This document shows, piece after piece, positions 11,690 through 23,404 of a stretch of DNA of 64,000 nt; positions within the stretch are counted from its first letter, which is position 1, and each line of letters starts with the position of its first letter. The notes beneath the pieces are model-generated. The model searched no databases. It saw nothing but the letters and a program-made list of their open reading frames with translations, and was not told the origin of the DNA. The translations under genes and the position numbers were made by a program. Source of the stretch: Bryoerythrophyllum caledonicum (lineage: Eukaryota; Streptophyta; Bryopsida; Pottiales; Pottiaceae); assembly GCA_963971425.1 (NCBI GenBank), contig OZ020518.1:9651989-9715988 (forward strand). The letters are read 5' to 3'.

Positions 11690-12680
11690 TACAAAGTTTA
11701 ACGTGCCCAAATGACCAAAAAATGGACATTAGGCCTATAGAATTGAAGGGTTTTAAATCCTTGAAGGACGAGATGGCTATAGATGGTAAGAGATCTTTGA
11801 ATGTAAAATATGATATTTTACATAATCTATTATACTCAAAGATTCTTCCATCATCCATACCCACCTTGTCTTAATCCTTTAAAGACGAGCAACCATCTAC
11901 TAGCGAGAGAATCTATAAACATCATAGATTATACAAAGCAACATGGTGGTAGTAGGTACTTTTCAAATTCTGTACATGGTCGTTTGTCCTTGAAGTCTTA
12001 AAGTGTTAAGAAAAACTCTAGTATCATTAATCCTTTAAGGAGAAGGCCTAGAGCAACCATCGGCGGAATATACCTGCTACCATGATCATGGACAATAGCA
12101 TCTAAGATCCTAATAGATTCCGTCCATGGTTGCTTTGGGCCATGTCCTTAAGGAAATGGGTCATGAAACTTGCTTCATTGAGGTAATCATGTTATATCTA
12201 AAGAAGAAAAAGTTTTCACAAACTTCTCACTTTAGCTCTAAATCTAAATTCAGGTAGTTCAAATGATATTTTTTGATTTTATGTCCCACAAATGAAATGA
12301 GGTTTATAAAGCCTAGTTTCCATTCCAGTATCAATTTTGAAAAATACTCAAAACCAAATATGTTATAGCGATTTGAACTTCAGGCCCATAACCAATTTTT
12401 TCACTTTAGCCAAACACGGAAGTTCCATTTACACCACAAGTTTTGTCCCTACAATGATACCCTATGGAGAAATTAATTAATTTTTTTTAGCATGCTTTGA
12501 ATTCAATATGAATTTTCTTCACTTTTTCTTCCAAAAATCACAATAAATTCAAATCTTCCCAAAAACATTTGTGTTTTTTTGTCCGAGCAACAAAACAGGT
12601 GATCTTATCTCTGAAAAATGAAAAATAAAATAAAATTCCACTAATATTTGATGAAAAATCAGAGCACACGGTAGAGTGGA
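11690..12680. other. No gene recognised
   Basis: Degenerate AT-rich sequence with several CCTTTAAGG-like words (about 11870, 12035) also seen in other repeats of the window. No coding evidence. Confidence 0.4.
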
Positions 12681-13220
12681 AATTGGGGTTGATTCCACGG
12701 TCATAGGCTCCGTCCTTCAAGGGTCGAGTATCCGTTGCAGGACGAATAGCCGTTGCCGGACCCAACCTAAGGTCGGCTTCGACGAAAGGCGAATATACAA
12801 CCCGCCTAGATGACGATTCTCCCAATCTACACCCGCTGGGGATTTGCGCGTCGTCCAGACCTTACAAAGCACGGACGCATGTGCGCGGTGCCCGCACATT
12901 AGTTTAAGTCTGATGCGGAGGCGCGGGTGCCCGTCCTCCGCACATGATCGTCGTCTGCCGTCTCTCGCACATGATCGTCGTCTGCCATCGCTCGCACATC
13001 ATGATATTCACGCAGGGATGGCGTCGATGCGGCACCCAGGCGGTCCTGCGACCAGCAGGTCCCCGGAACGATGATGCCAAATGCACTCCGACTTCGGCAT
13101 AGCCTCCGAGTAGGCGGCCCGGCTGTCCTTCCTTGCGGGGGACAACCGCCGCCTCTCGTTCTGTGGGCCCCGAGTGTGAGGTCACGAAGGCGAAGCTGAG
13201 TTCTGTGTGTGCGTTTGTCT
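12681..13220. other. GC-rich patch with a short tandem repeat
   Basis: A GC-rich block much unlike its surroundings. It starts with a variant of the recurring word CCACGGTCATAGG (12695). At about 12936-13010 a unit of about 27 bp containing CGCACATGATCGTCGTCTGC is repeated twice plus a partial third. It ends in GTCTTAGGGTTTTGG (about 13217), a word common in plant 5' leaders. Open frames exist on both strands but none has a recognised domain; a degraded gene start is possible. Confidence 0.3.
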
Positions 13221-14340
13221 TAGGGTTTTGGTTTTGTGCAGTTTAGACCACCTCCTTCTCTTGCATTGAATTTTGTCGTGAGAGGTTCAGGGGTAACTCC
13301 TTTCACGTTTTGGTTCGGGACGCTCTTCCCATGGCATGCCTTTTTGTACCGCTCGAGTTTTCGTTTCCACGGTATCAGATTTAAAGTCAGTCGGGAACCG
13401 TATGTACAGAAAACTCCGTAGAATATAAAAACTGTATTAGCAAGTGAACCCTATTTTTGAACCTTTTCTCCAGGTTACTACATTCTCTCAAAACTTGTCT
13501 GTCACAACCAATACCGTAGAGCTTCATCAACAAGAAATTCCTCAATTTACCATGCAGTAGTACTTCCTCCAAACGGATAAATGTTCTGCCCAAAGATATC
13601 AAGCAGTAAATTACATATCTGCAGTCATACCCCAATAAATGGGTTGACAAACGACCTAATGAAATGGGTGTACTATCTAACAGATAAAACCTCCTGCAAT
13701 TAATGGCTGTGCAGTACAGTTCAGATAGATCTTCACGAAGTAAGGAGGATAGAGAACCAGTAACCGGAAAACTTGTCTAATGCGGAAATTGCATGTGAAA
13801 TGACTTTGGCAGACAGTTGCATCCCGGGACATGTTTGAAACCGAATAATGTTATAAGGTATACGGGGCGCTCACTTTGGAGCGTCCCAGGAATTACAAGG
13901 TGATGACTAACTCAATTCTGTACACACTAACTCCGAACTTACTTCAATATGCAAGAGGACCCCGAAGCCTCAAACTCCAGCCAGGACTAGGGACTAGGAA
14001 TAACGATCGTCGTAGGAGCAGGCTGAGGTTCACATATAATTTCTAAAACTATATACTTCCCTCCAATTGGAGACTCTTCCGCCATGCGTTACGACGCAGA
14101 AATCACCACATCCTCAATCAATGCACATCTTGATTGCATTGTCTTCATCTCTGCAGAAATTATGGCCGGCAGATCAGATTAACCCGGAGAATACAAGTGC
14201 GACTTCAGAGAAAGGACCGCATCAGGATAGTGCACCGAACCCTCGCTAAAAATGACGACGTGAGGACAGACCATCTAACCACAAGTGTGCTTGACTAGTA
14301 ACAACATAGAAAGAAGGGAACATCACCGCATTGTGCAAGA
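13221..14340. other. Unassigned; possible large intron of the UBP-type gene
   Basis: No UCH-family motif (such as a GNSCYxN Cys box) is visible on the minus strand here, although the UBP-type gene's exon 2 donor at 14360 points into this stretch. The minus frame 13650-13387 (87 codons) has no recognised domain. Confidence 0.35.
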
Positions 14341-14360
14341 GATGCAGCGTGGATGGTTAC

Positions 14361-15419
14361 CAGCTCCTGGGACTGTTGAAGTCGGAAAAATTGCGAGTAT
14401 CGCCATCCACGGAGCTTCTAGGGCTGGGATTCGCATCCACCGGCCGACACTCGAACTTGTGTCCATCGTTCCAGTGCTGAACTTGACATTCTTTCGAGCT
14501 GGAACACAAGGCAACCTAGTTAGACGGATGGGTTCTGCTGAGAAAATACCACAATGGGGAGAACGACAAAAAGATGTGGGGCATACCAGTAGTTCATGCT
14601 CTTACACCGCGAGCATCGCCGTCTCATTTTGGTAGGCTTGTCACAGACGACGCAGGTTAGACCCGACGATTGCGCCCTCCGCGGAGAGGGAGCTTCCTGT
14701 CTAGACTGAGCTTCTAGTCTTAGAGCTTCCTCGTGTTTCCACCTCCTCTGTCTCTCCTCTTCTTCGGCCTCAGCTAGTCTCCTACGCTCCTCTTCTGCCT
14801 CTCGCCTAGCCTGCGCTTCTAGGTCTGCGCGCCTCCGCTGCCAATCCTGCTCCTCCGTTTGCCTCCTCCTGATCTCCTCCTCTGCGTCCCTGCGCTTCCG
14901 GTCCTCGATCTCGGCGCGAAGCTCCTCGGCCGCCGCCTGCTTCCGTCGCATGAACTCCGCTTCTTGCTGTTTCCTGCGCTCTTCCTCCTCCTCAGCTAGC
15001 CGCCTCCGGTTGAACGCGGAGTCTGCTTGTTTCCTACGCTGCTGCTCCTCATCTTCAACCTGCTTCCGCCTACGCGCGTCGCCCGACTCGTGCGGGTCCC
15101 GCCATCCACCTCCTAGCGCTGCATCGCCGCCGCGATCGTTCCCGTAGCCATTCCCCGGCGGCGGTCTCCGATGCGGCGATGAGTACTCCATTCCGGCAGA
15201 GGACTCCACCGGCGGCTTGTGCCGCATGTACTCCTGCTCCAACTCCCTCTCCGCCCGCGCATGCTCCTCCATCGCCAACCGCCGCAGCCTCTGAAACTCG
15301 GCCCGCCGCACATCGGTGGACTTCGCGTTTTGTTGCAAGCACATCCATACCACTACTCCTACTGCTATCAGCGGGAACAACACTACAGCAGGTATAGAAA
15401 TATCCAAAATTTCCCACAT
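14361..15419 (-). CDS. UBP15/16-type ubiquitin protease, exons 1-2 with MYND zinc finger (partial)
   Basis: Exon 1 runs 15419 to 14587 and exon 2 runs 14498 to 14361. The ATG at 15419 (MWEILDI) is chosen over upstream in-frame starts because a membrane segment follows at once (residues about 9-27), as in plant UBP15/16/17/19. A long charged Arg/Glu/Ala coiled-coil region (residues about 35-245) leads to a MYND finger. Its first half (C-x2-C-x9-C-x2-C) ends exon 1 and its second half (C-x3-C, HW, H-x3-C) opens exon 2. Joining TACTG to CTCGAAAG across GT-AG sites restores the canonical Cys, which is strong evidence for the splice. Exon 2 ends at a GTAACC donor. The catalytic UCH domain was not found, so this is either a gene with a very long next intron or a truncated copy. 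The family removes ubiquitin from substrates; the MYND finger suggests protein binding. Confidence 0.72.
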
Positions 15420-16037
15420 TTTAACCTCGTCCCCGCCTCCCATGCATCCAACCAACTCCCGCTCAGAAACCCTGAATCCAACTCCCGAACCCAAATAAGT
15501 ACACTCCACTTCCACCACAAAATCACAACGTCCTCACCAGCCGAATCCCCTCTCCTCCACCAAAGTCTAGCCACTGCCAGTACAGCATTGTACAAACACA
15601 CACAATAAACGCCGCCACGCCACGAATCTCGAGCCTCGCGACCAAGTCTAAACCCCACGCACCTGAACCGCACTCCCACCACTCCTCAAAAGACGTGCAC
15701 ACGCAATCCGAGACCACTCAATCCGCAGACGCATAATCGGAGACGGAGATCTCGACTGTGAAAACTACATGCCAAGGTGAAGACGTTTAAAGGCTGCGCG
15801 CGACTCAGCTGGCCTTGACAGAGGCCAGCGCCGTATTTGGACCAGGCCAGGGCTGGCTGCCGCTGCAACGGCTATGCGAAGAGCACGGAGCGCTAACCGT
15901 CGCCTGCAAGTTCCTGCGCACACATGCTCGGGCCGCAACAAATGTGCCTGCGCGGAGGTCGCGCGACGGCCGTCGCAGATTCCCGGGAAAGTGATGAACC
16001 CACCGGCGTCCGAATCTCCGTCACCACGGACGCGGCG
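15420..16037. promoter_or_regulatory. GC-rich upstream region of the UBP-type gene
   Basis: GC-rich sequence directly upstream of the minus-strand ATG at 15419, with CpG density well above the window average. Open frames on both strands come from this composition and carry no domain. It probably contains the promoter and leader; no specific element can be named. Confidence 0.4.
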
Positions 16038-16700
16038 CGATCTTGCCTTTTTGAAGATTCTGTGCGTGTGGATCTAGGATTCGGGCTTCACGGTTTCAGG
16101 TGATGTGACGGTTCTGTGGTTGAATCTCGCCATGGCTGCGTTGCATCATACAGAGGGTAGTACGTAAATGCGTCATACGATCCTAAAGGTGATAGACGTG
16201 TAGTTTACCGTGTTCCTGCCCTTTTTCGAAGATTTGGGAACCTGGGATCTAGGATTTGGGCTTGACGGTTTCAGGTGATGTGACGGTTCTGTGGTTGAAT
16301 CTCGCCATGGCTGCGTTGGATCATGCAGAGGGTAGTACGTAAATGCGTCATACGTTCCTAAAGGTGATAGACATATATTTTACCGCGTTCCTGCTCTTTT
16401 TGGAGATTTTGGATTGTGGGATCTAGGATTCGGGTTTCGCGGTTTCAGGCGATGTGACGGTTCTGTGATTGAATGGAGAGCGCGTTCAGGGGAGAGTAGT
16501 ACGTAAATGCGTCATGTGATCCTAAAAGCGATAGACATATAGTTAGCATTGTTCTTTCCTTTTTTTAGATTTTGGGGATGTGGATCTAGGACTCGGGCTT
16601 GACGGTTTCAGGTGATGTGACGGTTCTGTGATTGATGACTGCGCAGTGACAAGTAGAGGGTAGTGCATAAATGCGTCATCCGATTCTAGAAGCGATAGAT
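16038..16700. repeat. Four-unit tandem repeat, unit about 163-175 bp
   Basis: The word GGATCTAGGA(T/C)T(C/T)GGG recurs at 16070, 16245, 16419 and 16582, each time followed by CGGTTTCAGGTGATGTGACGG-like sequence and, about 90-100 bases later, TAAATGCGTCAT. Units are about 175, 174 and 163 bp. Similarity falls from the first two units, which are nearly identical, to the fourth. The array lies about 650 bp upstream of the UBP-type ATG. Confidence 0.85.
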
Positions 16701-17454
16701 TTTTTAACTCCTGACCGACCAAGTGTTCCTCTGGGGACGAATCTTTTTCATTTTGAACGTAATCATCTTTCAATCTATACGGTCAAAATTCGCAAAATGT
16801 TTACCATATCATCTCATGCAAGTGTAGAAGAAGATCCTATGGTTACATTCTCAAAAAATTCCTCTTGGAAGATTTAAAACAATGGAGTAGAGATTCCTCT
16901 AAAATACCTTGGTCCTTCAAGGGTTGAAGATTTTGGTGGCTCTAGATGATGTTGGTTTTAGGTGCAGTGTTGGTTCTGTTGCCATGGCTCAATTGTATCG
17001 TACGTGGTACTGTTTTTTTTGTGGCAAAATTTTGCCTAATGGCTAAATTTTTTACCCCAGCCACATTTCAAGTAGAATTACTCTGCATTATCATGAAATT
17101 AAGTGCTAGAGATGGGCCAGGATGCCCCTCCCCTATTTGCCATCTTTCTTCCCAGGAATTTAGAAAGGGTATAGAAGGAAACTATATAGAATTGTCGATT
17201 GTTTTTGGATTGTCCTACCTCAGTGGATGGTGTCAGTGTTAGGGAATTGGCTAGTCGCCACCCTGTCAATATTATGTTTATTTTCTAGATGAATATGTCT
17301 CCTTTTTATGGTGGCAAATGTTTAGCTAAAACTGAGCACAAAAAAGGGTGCTTGATGGATTCTACAATATATTCTGTTTGGTAGTCTTTATCATTTATCT
17401 CCCTTTTCTAGTTTGCTCCTCTATTCCCACCAAACCACATAGACCCTAGTCTCA
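16701..17454. other. No gene recognised
   Basis: Contains a short stretch related to dispersed repeat C (CTTTCAATCTATACGGTCAA, about 16768-16787). No coding or structural feature is convincing. Confidence 0.4.
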
Positions 17455-18024
17455 CTATTTAGTTTATTGAATTCACATATTGCAATGATAGATTCTCTCT
17501 AGACACTATTGCAAACAAAACAAATAAATATCAAAAACTACTTGACGATATTTAAGCACAACGATGGAAAGTAGACCCCCTCATTGTCATCACCGCGGGT
17601 GCTAGAGCCACCACCTTCATTCCCTCAATAATAACCCTTGTAGAAACATTTAAAATCCCCATCACTTCAATCAAAACCACCTTTTCAAATATTAACATTA
17701 TTGCAATTCAACATGCTATGTCGATCCTCCTACATAAACGAAAACTTGAAAACAACCAACCCCTTCCTGACACTTCGGGCCCCCCTCTATAGACTAACAT
17801 TTGCATTTCACCGTTCACGCCCTCCCTCTTATGGAGACTTTTGGAACCTATGGTCCTTTGTTCTTGGCTACTTGTTACTAGGTACATAGTGTCTACCCTC
17901 GAAAGGGGGAGGTAGTTCCATACTATTAACCCATGCCCGGTGGGCATGGACTTAGTGGTGGAATGAACGGACACTTTATTCACGCCGGCCCCCTCCGGGG
18001 ACCGGCCTTCTTCTTCTTCTTCTT
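17455..18024 (+). mobile_element. Second LINE tail fragment with intact-looking 3' end
   Basis: Homologous to the nuclease part of the LINE tail at 10404-11685, starting at the E-x-K region (TTATTGAATTCACATATTGC) and including a near-identical stretch around GTCATCACCGCGGGTGCTAG. The stop TAG is at 17913-17915 and the last codons again encode a hydrophobic segment (VLCSWLLV). The short 3' untranslated region then carries two hairpins: a perfect 8-bp stem with a GGT loop (CCATGCCC/GGGCATGG, 17931-17949) and a GC stem (GCCGG.../...CCGGC, 17984-18006). It ends in (CTT)6 at 18007-18024. Hairpins and a microsatellite tail are known 3' features of some LINEs. Heavily 5' truncated and not coding-competent. 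Confidence 0.7.
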
Positions 18025-20548
18025 GCTCCTCTATTATTACATTTTGAACTAATGCTACGATCTCATTGTGGCTAAGCTTGCATTTTAACCTTTTAAGGAC
18101 AACACCTGCGACTAGGCCTGAAGATGTCACTATTGGGTACATTTCACCACGACCGGTCATTACATCATCTACTCATTGGATACATTTCATTGTGACTAGT
18201 CATCACAAACATCACTATAGTTCGCCCGTCAAACTCCAAAGCACATTCTCATCGCATTCATTGGAAGCATAGGGATCCAAGGAACTTTAATAGGCCGCCA
18301 ATAAAACATAGATGAAGTATTGCTCCGCAAATTCACAAAATTATTCCAAAATGACCACCTGTGGGCTTCTTGTCCTTAACCCCCTTCCAGTGCCCAAGGA
18401 AAGTGTGGCTACCTTTTCTAGTTTACATTGCATTTTCCGGCACCTTTAGGCATTAAAGAAGCGCTTTACACAGCTCTTCTGCAAGGGCAGTGCCCAAAAG
18501 TGTCAACCAACATTTTTTCGGATAGATCTTGATTTAGGAATTCAAATGTAGCACTGTAGTAGATTAACAATTTTTGTACATGATGACGATTTTGTGTGCT
18601 TTTCAATCTCCAGCATTGGGATACTTATGCTGTGATACTCGGGTGATACTATTGATACTCGTATTTTCAGCTTCTCCACAACTAATACCCTGGTGATACT
18701 ATGTTTGTACTATGGGAATGCTAGGGTGATACCCTACTAATGCTTTGGTGTGAGTGGTGGATATGTCTGAACATTGGTTGCCAATTGAACATAGGTCCAA
18801 AGCGCAATTGGGACTAGAGAAGGGAGAAAAAGATAAAGGGTCTCGTTAGAAAACAATAAATTGTAGACACCATCAAATCACTTTAGCAATTTCTTAAGAT
18901 TTTTGTGGCATGGAGTGAGTGGCAAGAATGGATGGTAGAAAGTCGCGAGTAGTGTGAATCTGCAAGCATAATCAAACCTCATTTCCGTTACGGCAACCAA
19001 GCGATTTTTTGCACATCATGTATCTAGACTTAAAAAAAAGATAATGGTGAATATGGCTGATTGTTGTGAAACCACCACGTGGCATTAACACTCAAGCCCT
19101 AGTTTTGAGCTACATGGCGTGTCTTTCTAGGTTTCAAAACATATGACACATACTGTTGAGCTACATCTCTGAACTTGCGAGGACTTCGCACTTCACTGAT
19201 GGCAACCATCCTCATCAATTGTTTTGCTATGTGGACAAAGTGAGCCCTCAAAGGTGGTCCTTGATGGTTTTGGGGCAAGGGCGTGGGAACAACTCAATCA
19301 ACCCCAAGATTGTCCACATTGGAGAAAGTTCATCCACGTGAATCTTATGGTTGTGCTTGGGCTTGACTTCACATGATTTGGTCAACAACTTCAGATTTTA
19401 GCAAAGGGCCATGGTGGTTGGGTGAGGTCATTTTTTTATTTTTTTTTTAGATTGGAAAAAAATCGGGCACAAGTGACAGAAAGAGTGGATTGCTTTGAAT
19501 GATTGGAGTGGGGGCGCTGCTAGAACATAGGTTTTGGGACCGGTTTTCAATGCCATAGTGGATGGTGATTGGTTGAGAGTTTGATGAAACTTTGTTGCCT
19601 TTCATTTGAACGATTGACCATACAAGTTGGAACGTTGGAGGAAAGTTTAGTGGATGAAAAGTCTATTTGTCTATACAGAAATGGAATAGAGTTATTTATG
19701 TAGTCACCATTGTTTCAATAAGATGTCCACTATTGATTTGCTCTTAACCCCAAAGGATAATTTGTACAAATTGAGTTTGTGCAAGTTTCTAGAACTCAAT
19801 TTTGAAGATAATATTTTGAAAATTTTAGAGAGAATAGGAATATGGATTATCTTTGCGAGGTTTTTCCTTCTATTTTTTTTATTAATTCTATGGAAAAAGT
19901 TATGGTGCTTCGAACATCAAAAGCTCGAGCTTGGCATGATACCATAGAGATGAAACTATTGCACTTTTTTGAGGCAGGTAGGAGTGAAGAAAAGTTCTTG
20001 GCAACCCTCATTGTATTTACTTTTAAAAAATAAATAATGGATTTTACTTTATTTCAACAAAAACAAAATTACTACAAGGCATTAAAATTATATCCACTAT
20101 TCTAATTTTAGATCCAATGATTCATTTTGTATCTATGAAACAAAATCACTTGTCTATATAAATGCCTACTTTCTATATCCCTAGTAATTACAAGTCCAAT
20201 TCTCTTATCCAAAAAATCTCCATCACTTGTGATTTTTGGCGTGCAATGACCTCACACAAGGTAGAACATATATCCATAAAAATTATGCAATGTGTAGTAA
20301 GAAAATATGCCATTATCTTGAGTCAAAGTATGTTAACCTTGTTCGCGCAAGGGAAGGAAAAAAACATATTGCACTCTTTGTATGCATGTATTTTACAATC
20401 CATGCAGTCAAAGTTTACAACATGTTTTGAGTGTCTTCTTGTACTAGTGTACTTGAAGATTCTATAATTGAACATAGTAGAAAATTGTTTCAGTTAGTCT
20501 TGCAACGACTCATCTTAGAAAGGCAGTTTTGGGGTGGTTTTGGTGATA
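18025..20548. other. Unassigned intergenic DNA with degraded repeat fragments
   Basis: No gene is recognised over about 2.5 kb. A plus frame at 19156-19341 (61 codons) and the frames around 19723-20467 are AT-rich or lack any known domain. The 18,600-18,760 stretch repeats GGTGATAC/TGATACT words, also seen near 38,270. Confidence 0.4.
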
Positions 20549-21441
20549 CGTAGTCTTGGGACCAAGCTATTTTGCGTGCGTAATTTTGCGAGCCGCGAGC
20601 TGCGAGCCTAGGATTGCAAGCCTTGTTGGCAAAAATTGAGTTCTTAATTTGAAAAGGGCATAAAAAAGTAAAAGTCTTAAGGTTTTTTTAGAATGACATT
20701 GATTAAATGCATTACATCAATGGACCTATTACCGTGGGGAAGGGTGGAGAAATTGTATGCAAGAAGGATCTAAAAATGACAATATTGTTGATTTTTTAAT
20801 TTTAAAATGGACTTATGACCGTGGAGTCTAGGGTTCTACAATGGAGGGAAGATAGAATTTCTGAGGTTATAAAGCTTTAGAGGATGATTTAGTATATATA
20901 AAAAGACAGTGAGAGGGAGAGAGGGGAGGGAGAAAGGACGAAGTAGGGGGAGGAAGGTTTTAGAATTTGGAGAGTGGTAGTGGTTCTAGGAATCTGGGGA
21001 TCGGAGGGGGTGGGAATAGTGCGATTTAAGGAGATGGCAAGTATAGTCTGGAAGGTTTTAGAGATGGAGCGTAGGGGACAGTGAGAGTGGGACACCTGAA
21101 AATATTGGTTGAATTTAGGGTACTGTAGAACAAAGATTTAGAGTTAGGATTAGCGGTTTAGAGGTAGACGATTAGGAGATAGACGATTCAATTTGGTGGA
21201 TGATGACCCGGGGCACGATAAATTTGGGAGATTTAAAAGGTGTATTGGCGGTAAAGCTAGTGCAAGGGAGAGCAAATGATTTAAAGTATGAAACTACTGG
21301 TAGAGGAGAAATAGTAAGTGGTTAGAACCAAAGATAAGGGAGAAAAGTGGGGAGATATGAAGGATAGTTTAGGGACAATTTGCAACCCCCGAATGTAGTT
21401 TTTGGAACTGGAAAAATTAGAAAGAGTCTTGGAGGGGGACA

Positions 21442-23112
21442 TTAGAAGAGTGAGATATTAAACTTGACTACTATATACTTGCAAGGGAAGTGTAAATCTC
21501 CAATCTCAGTCTCCCTCTGTCCCGTCATTTTTACGAAGTATAGACTCATGAGTGATGGACAAGAACTAGTACAAACGGTGGAAGTGGCCCTTTTAGTCTC
21601 ACTGCTTTTTATATAGAATTGGAGTGACACAATATAAGTTTTGAGGGGACAATGCCTTACGCTCAGTGCGACGGTACTCGACGTTTTTGAGGGCAAATAT
21701 CTCCATCATGCTCTAGTTTGTTCCCATCTCAACTGGTCAGAAGTCTGGGATATGTAGCTTAGATTGGATCCACCTTTGTCGTGTGTCCATAACACAACAA
21801 TGAATGTCGTTGTTGCAAAAGAAGAATTGCATTCTTTTCATTCTCAATTTCTTGAAATTGTCCATCAGTCCCATGTATGTTGAGGCAGATGTACTTCTTC
21901 CGTGCTGCACAATCCTGCCCACACACTACTTCCTTATATCAGCCTATAGAAATATACATGTTTTACTGGATGTCTTAGGAAGCCTTCCAATGTGCCATTG
22001 CTTCTCATCACAGACAATCTCTTGCACAACTTTGACGTGTTGAATCGGGAAATAAATTGCAGGTGACACCAATGGAAGTACTTCAGTTGCTTCAGAAGAG
22101 CAAGTAGAGTGTTGTGGTCGCTCTTCAATTGTTAGGTCAACAATCATTGGATCAATACGACAAACCTTCATCATTAAGCGTGATGCCCTTATTTTGTCGG
22201 GGTGATGCTAGTCAAATTCTAATCCTAGAGAAGAAATTATTTTTCTTTTTAGAGATACAAAAATTTCCTCACCTTCTAAGTGAAGATTGCAGGTACAGAA
22301 CTCGTCTGCACCGAGCATATTGGCGAGTGCAGCATGATTTCCAGAGCGTTGAATGATGCGATAGGCAATGGAAAGAGTGAGTTAATCCTTCCCAAGATTG
22401 TTGCCTAGTTTTTTCACCTTTCAGATATTGGTAATAGGCAACAATCCGTATGCATACCCAGACCATATCATCCATAGCCGCAACATACATATGATAATTT
22501 TTTACCTGATTGTTGGAACCACTTGATGTGCACCAATTCCGTCAAAATATATGACAACATCTTGACCTGTTTGAACAGCTTCCGATAGATCGTTTGATGA
22601 ATAATTATGATTAGTACAACGTTTAGCATGGCGAACTGATAGAAGACCTTAGGTTATAAAATATAGCTAGTAGCGGCATAAGGTGGTATAATTAGATAAG
22701 TATGACAACAGCCAAAAGAAAGTGCCGATGTCGGCACTCCTTTGAGAGTGACTTCTAGCAATGAATAGTGTAGTACTAACAACGGGATGCCGAAACCGAT
22801 TCTACTCTAAAGTAATATTGATGTCGGCATCCTATTGTTGAATCTTGATGTCGGACATCAATTCTTTGAGATTTGGATTTGAATTGTCATGCCTACTTGA
22901 AATCGCATTGCATCATCTCCAGAACACTTGCTGAAATACCACATTCTAGAGTACATATCAAAAACCGCAATCGTCATCACGAGACAATAAATAGAGTTGT
23001 ACACATAGGCAGCCATAGTGGTCCAAGACTTGACACTATTGACATGGTTAAACATCATCCACGCATCCTCTAAGTCATCTCCAAGTTGCATAGTCTTAAT
23101 TAAATCAACCAT
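21442..23112 (-). pseudogene. Downstream fragments of the captured BTB-type gene
   Basis: Open minus-strand segments at 23112-22858, 22490-22269, 21922-21737 and 21696-21442 have protein-like composition (for example QLGDDLEDAWMMFNHV and QRWIQSKLHIPDF). They lie in the same orientation as the BTB fragments further right. No domain is recognised. I infer that they are later exons of the same captured gene because they are collinear and in the same element. Splice sites between them were not established. Confidence 0.35.
22700..22870. repeat. Outlying units of the palindrome-cored repeat
   Basis: GTGCCGATGTCGGCAC occurs near 22721, followed by the degenerate relatives GATGCCGAAACCG and GATGTCGGCATC. 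These match the core of the main array at 23.4-24.7 kb but are separated from it by a BTB-gene fragment. Confidence 0.65.
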
Positions 23113-23404
23113 GATCTCAAGTTTCTATCTCTGCCATCTTGAAGATGAAAAAATTATTGGGTTCATTGCTTGTCCTGGGAAACGCTTCTCCTAGATGAAG
23201 GCCCAATTATTAAAGCTTCTCAGTTTAATAAAAATGTCCATTACTTCAAAACAACGCAGATATCTAAAAGTGGTTATTTCATTTCAAATACTAGGGTAGA
23301 ACATTTGCTTGAACTTGACCAAAACAAGGACAAGTTCCTCATAAACAAGGGTCTTCTCAAGAATATTTTTTGGACATAAAAATAATTTCCGAGCTAATCC
23401 TTAC

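Noticed and set aside
13387-13650. 87-codon minus frame as exon 3 of the UBP-type gene
   Set aside because: No similarity to the UBP linker or UCH region and no fitting splice acceptor for a phase-2 intron.
14950-15608. Plus-strand Ser/Cys-rich and Pro-rich frames over the UBP-type exon
   Set aside because: They are antisense to an exon with a membrane segment, coiled coil and MYND finger, and come from its Arg/Glu repeat codons.
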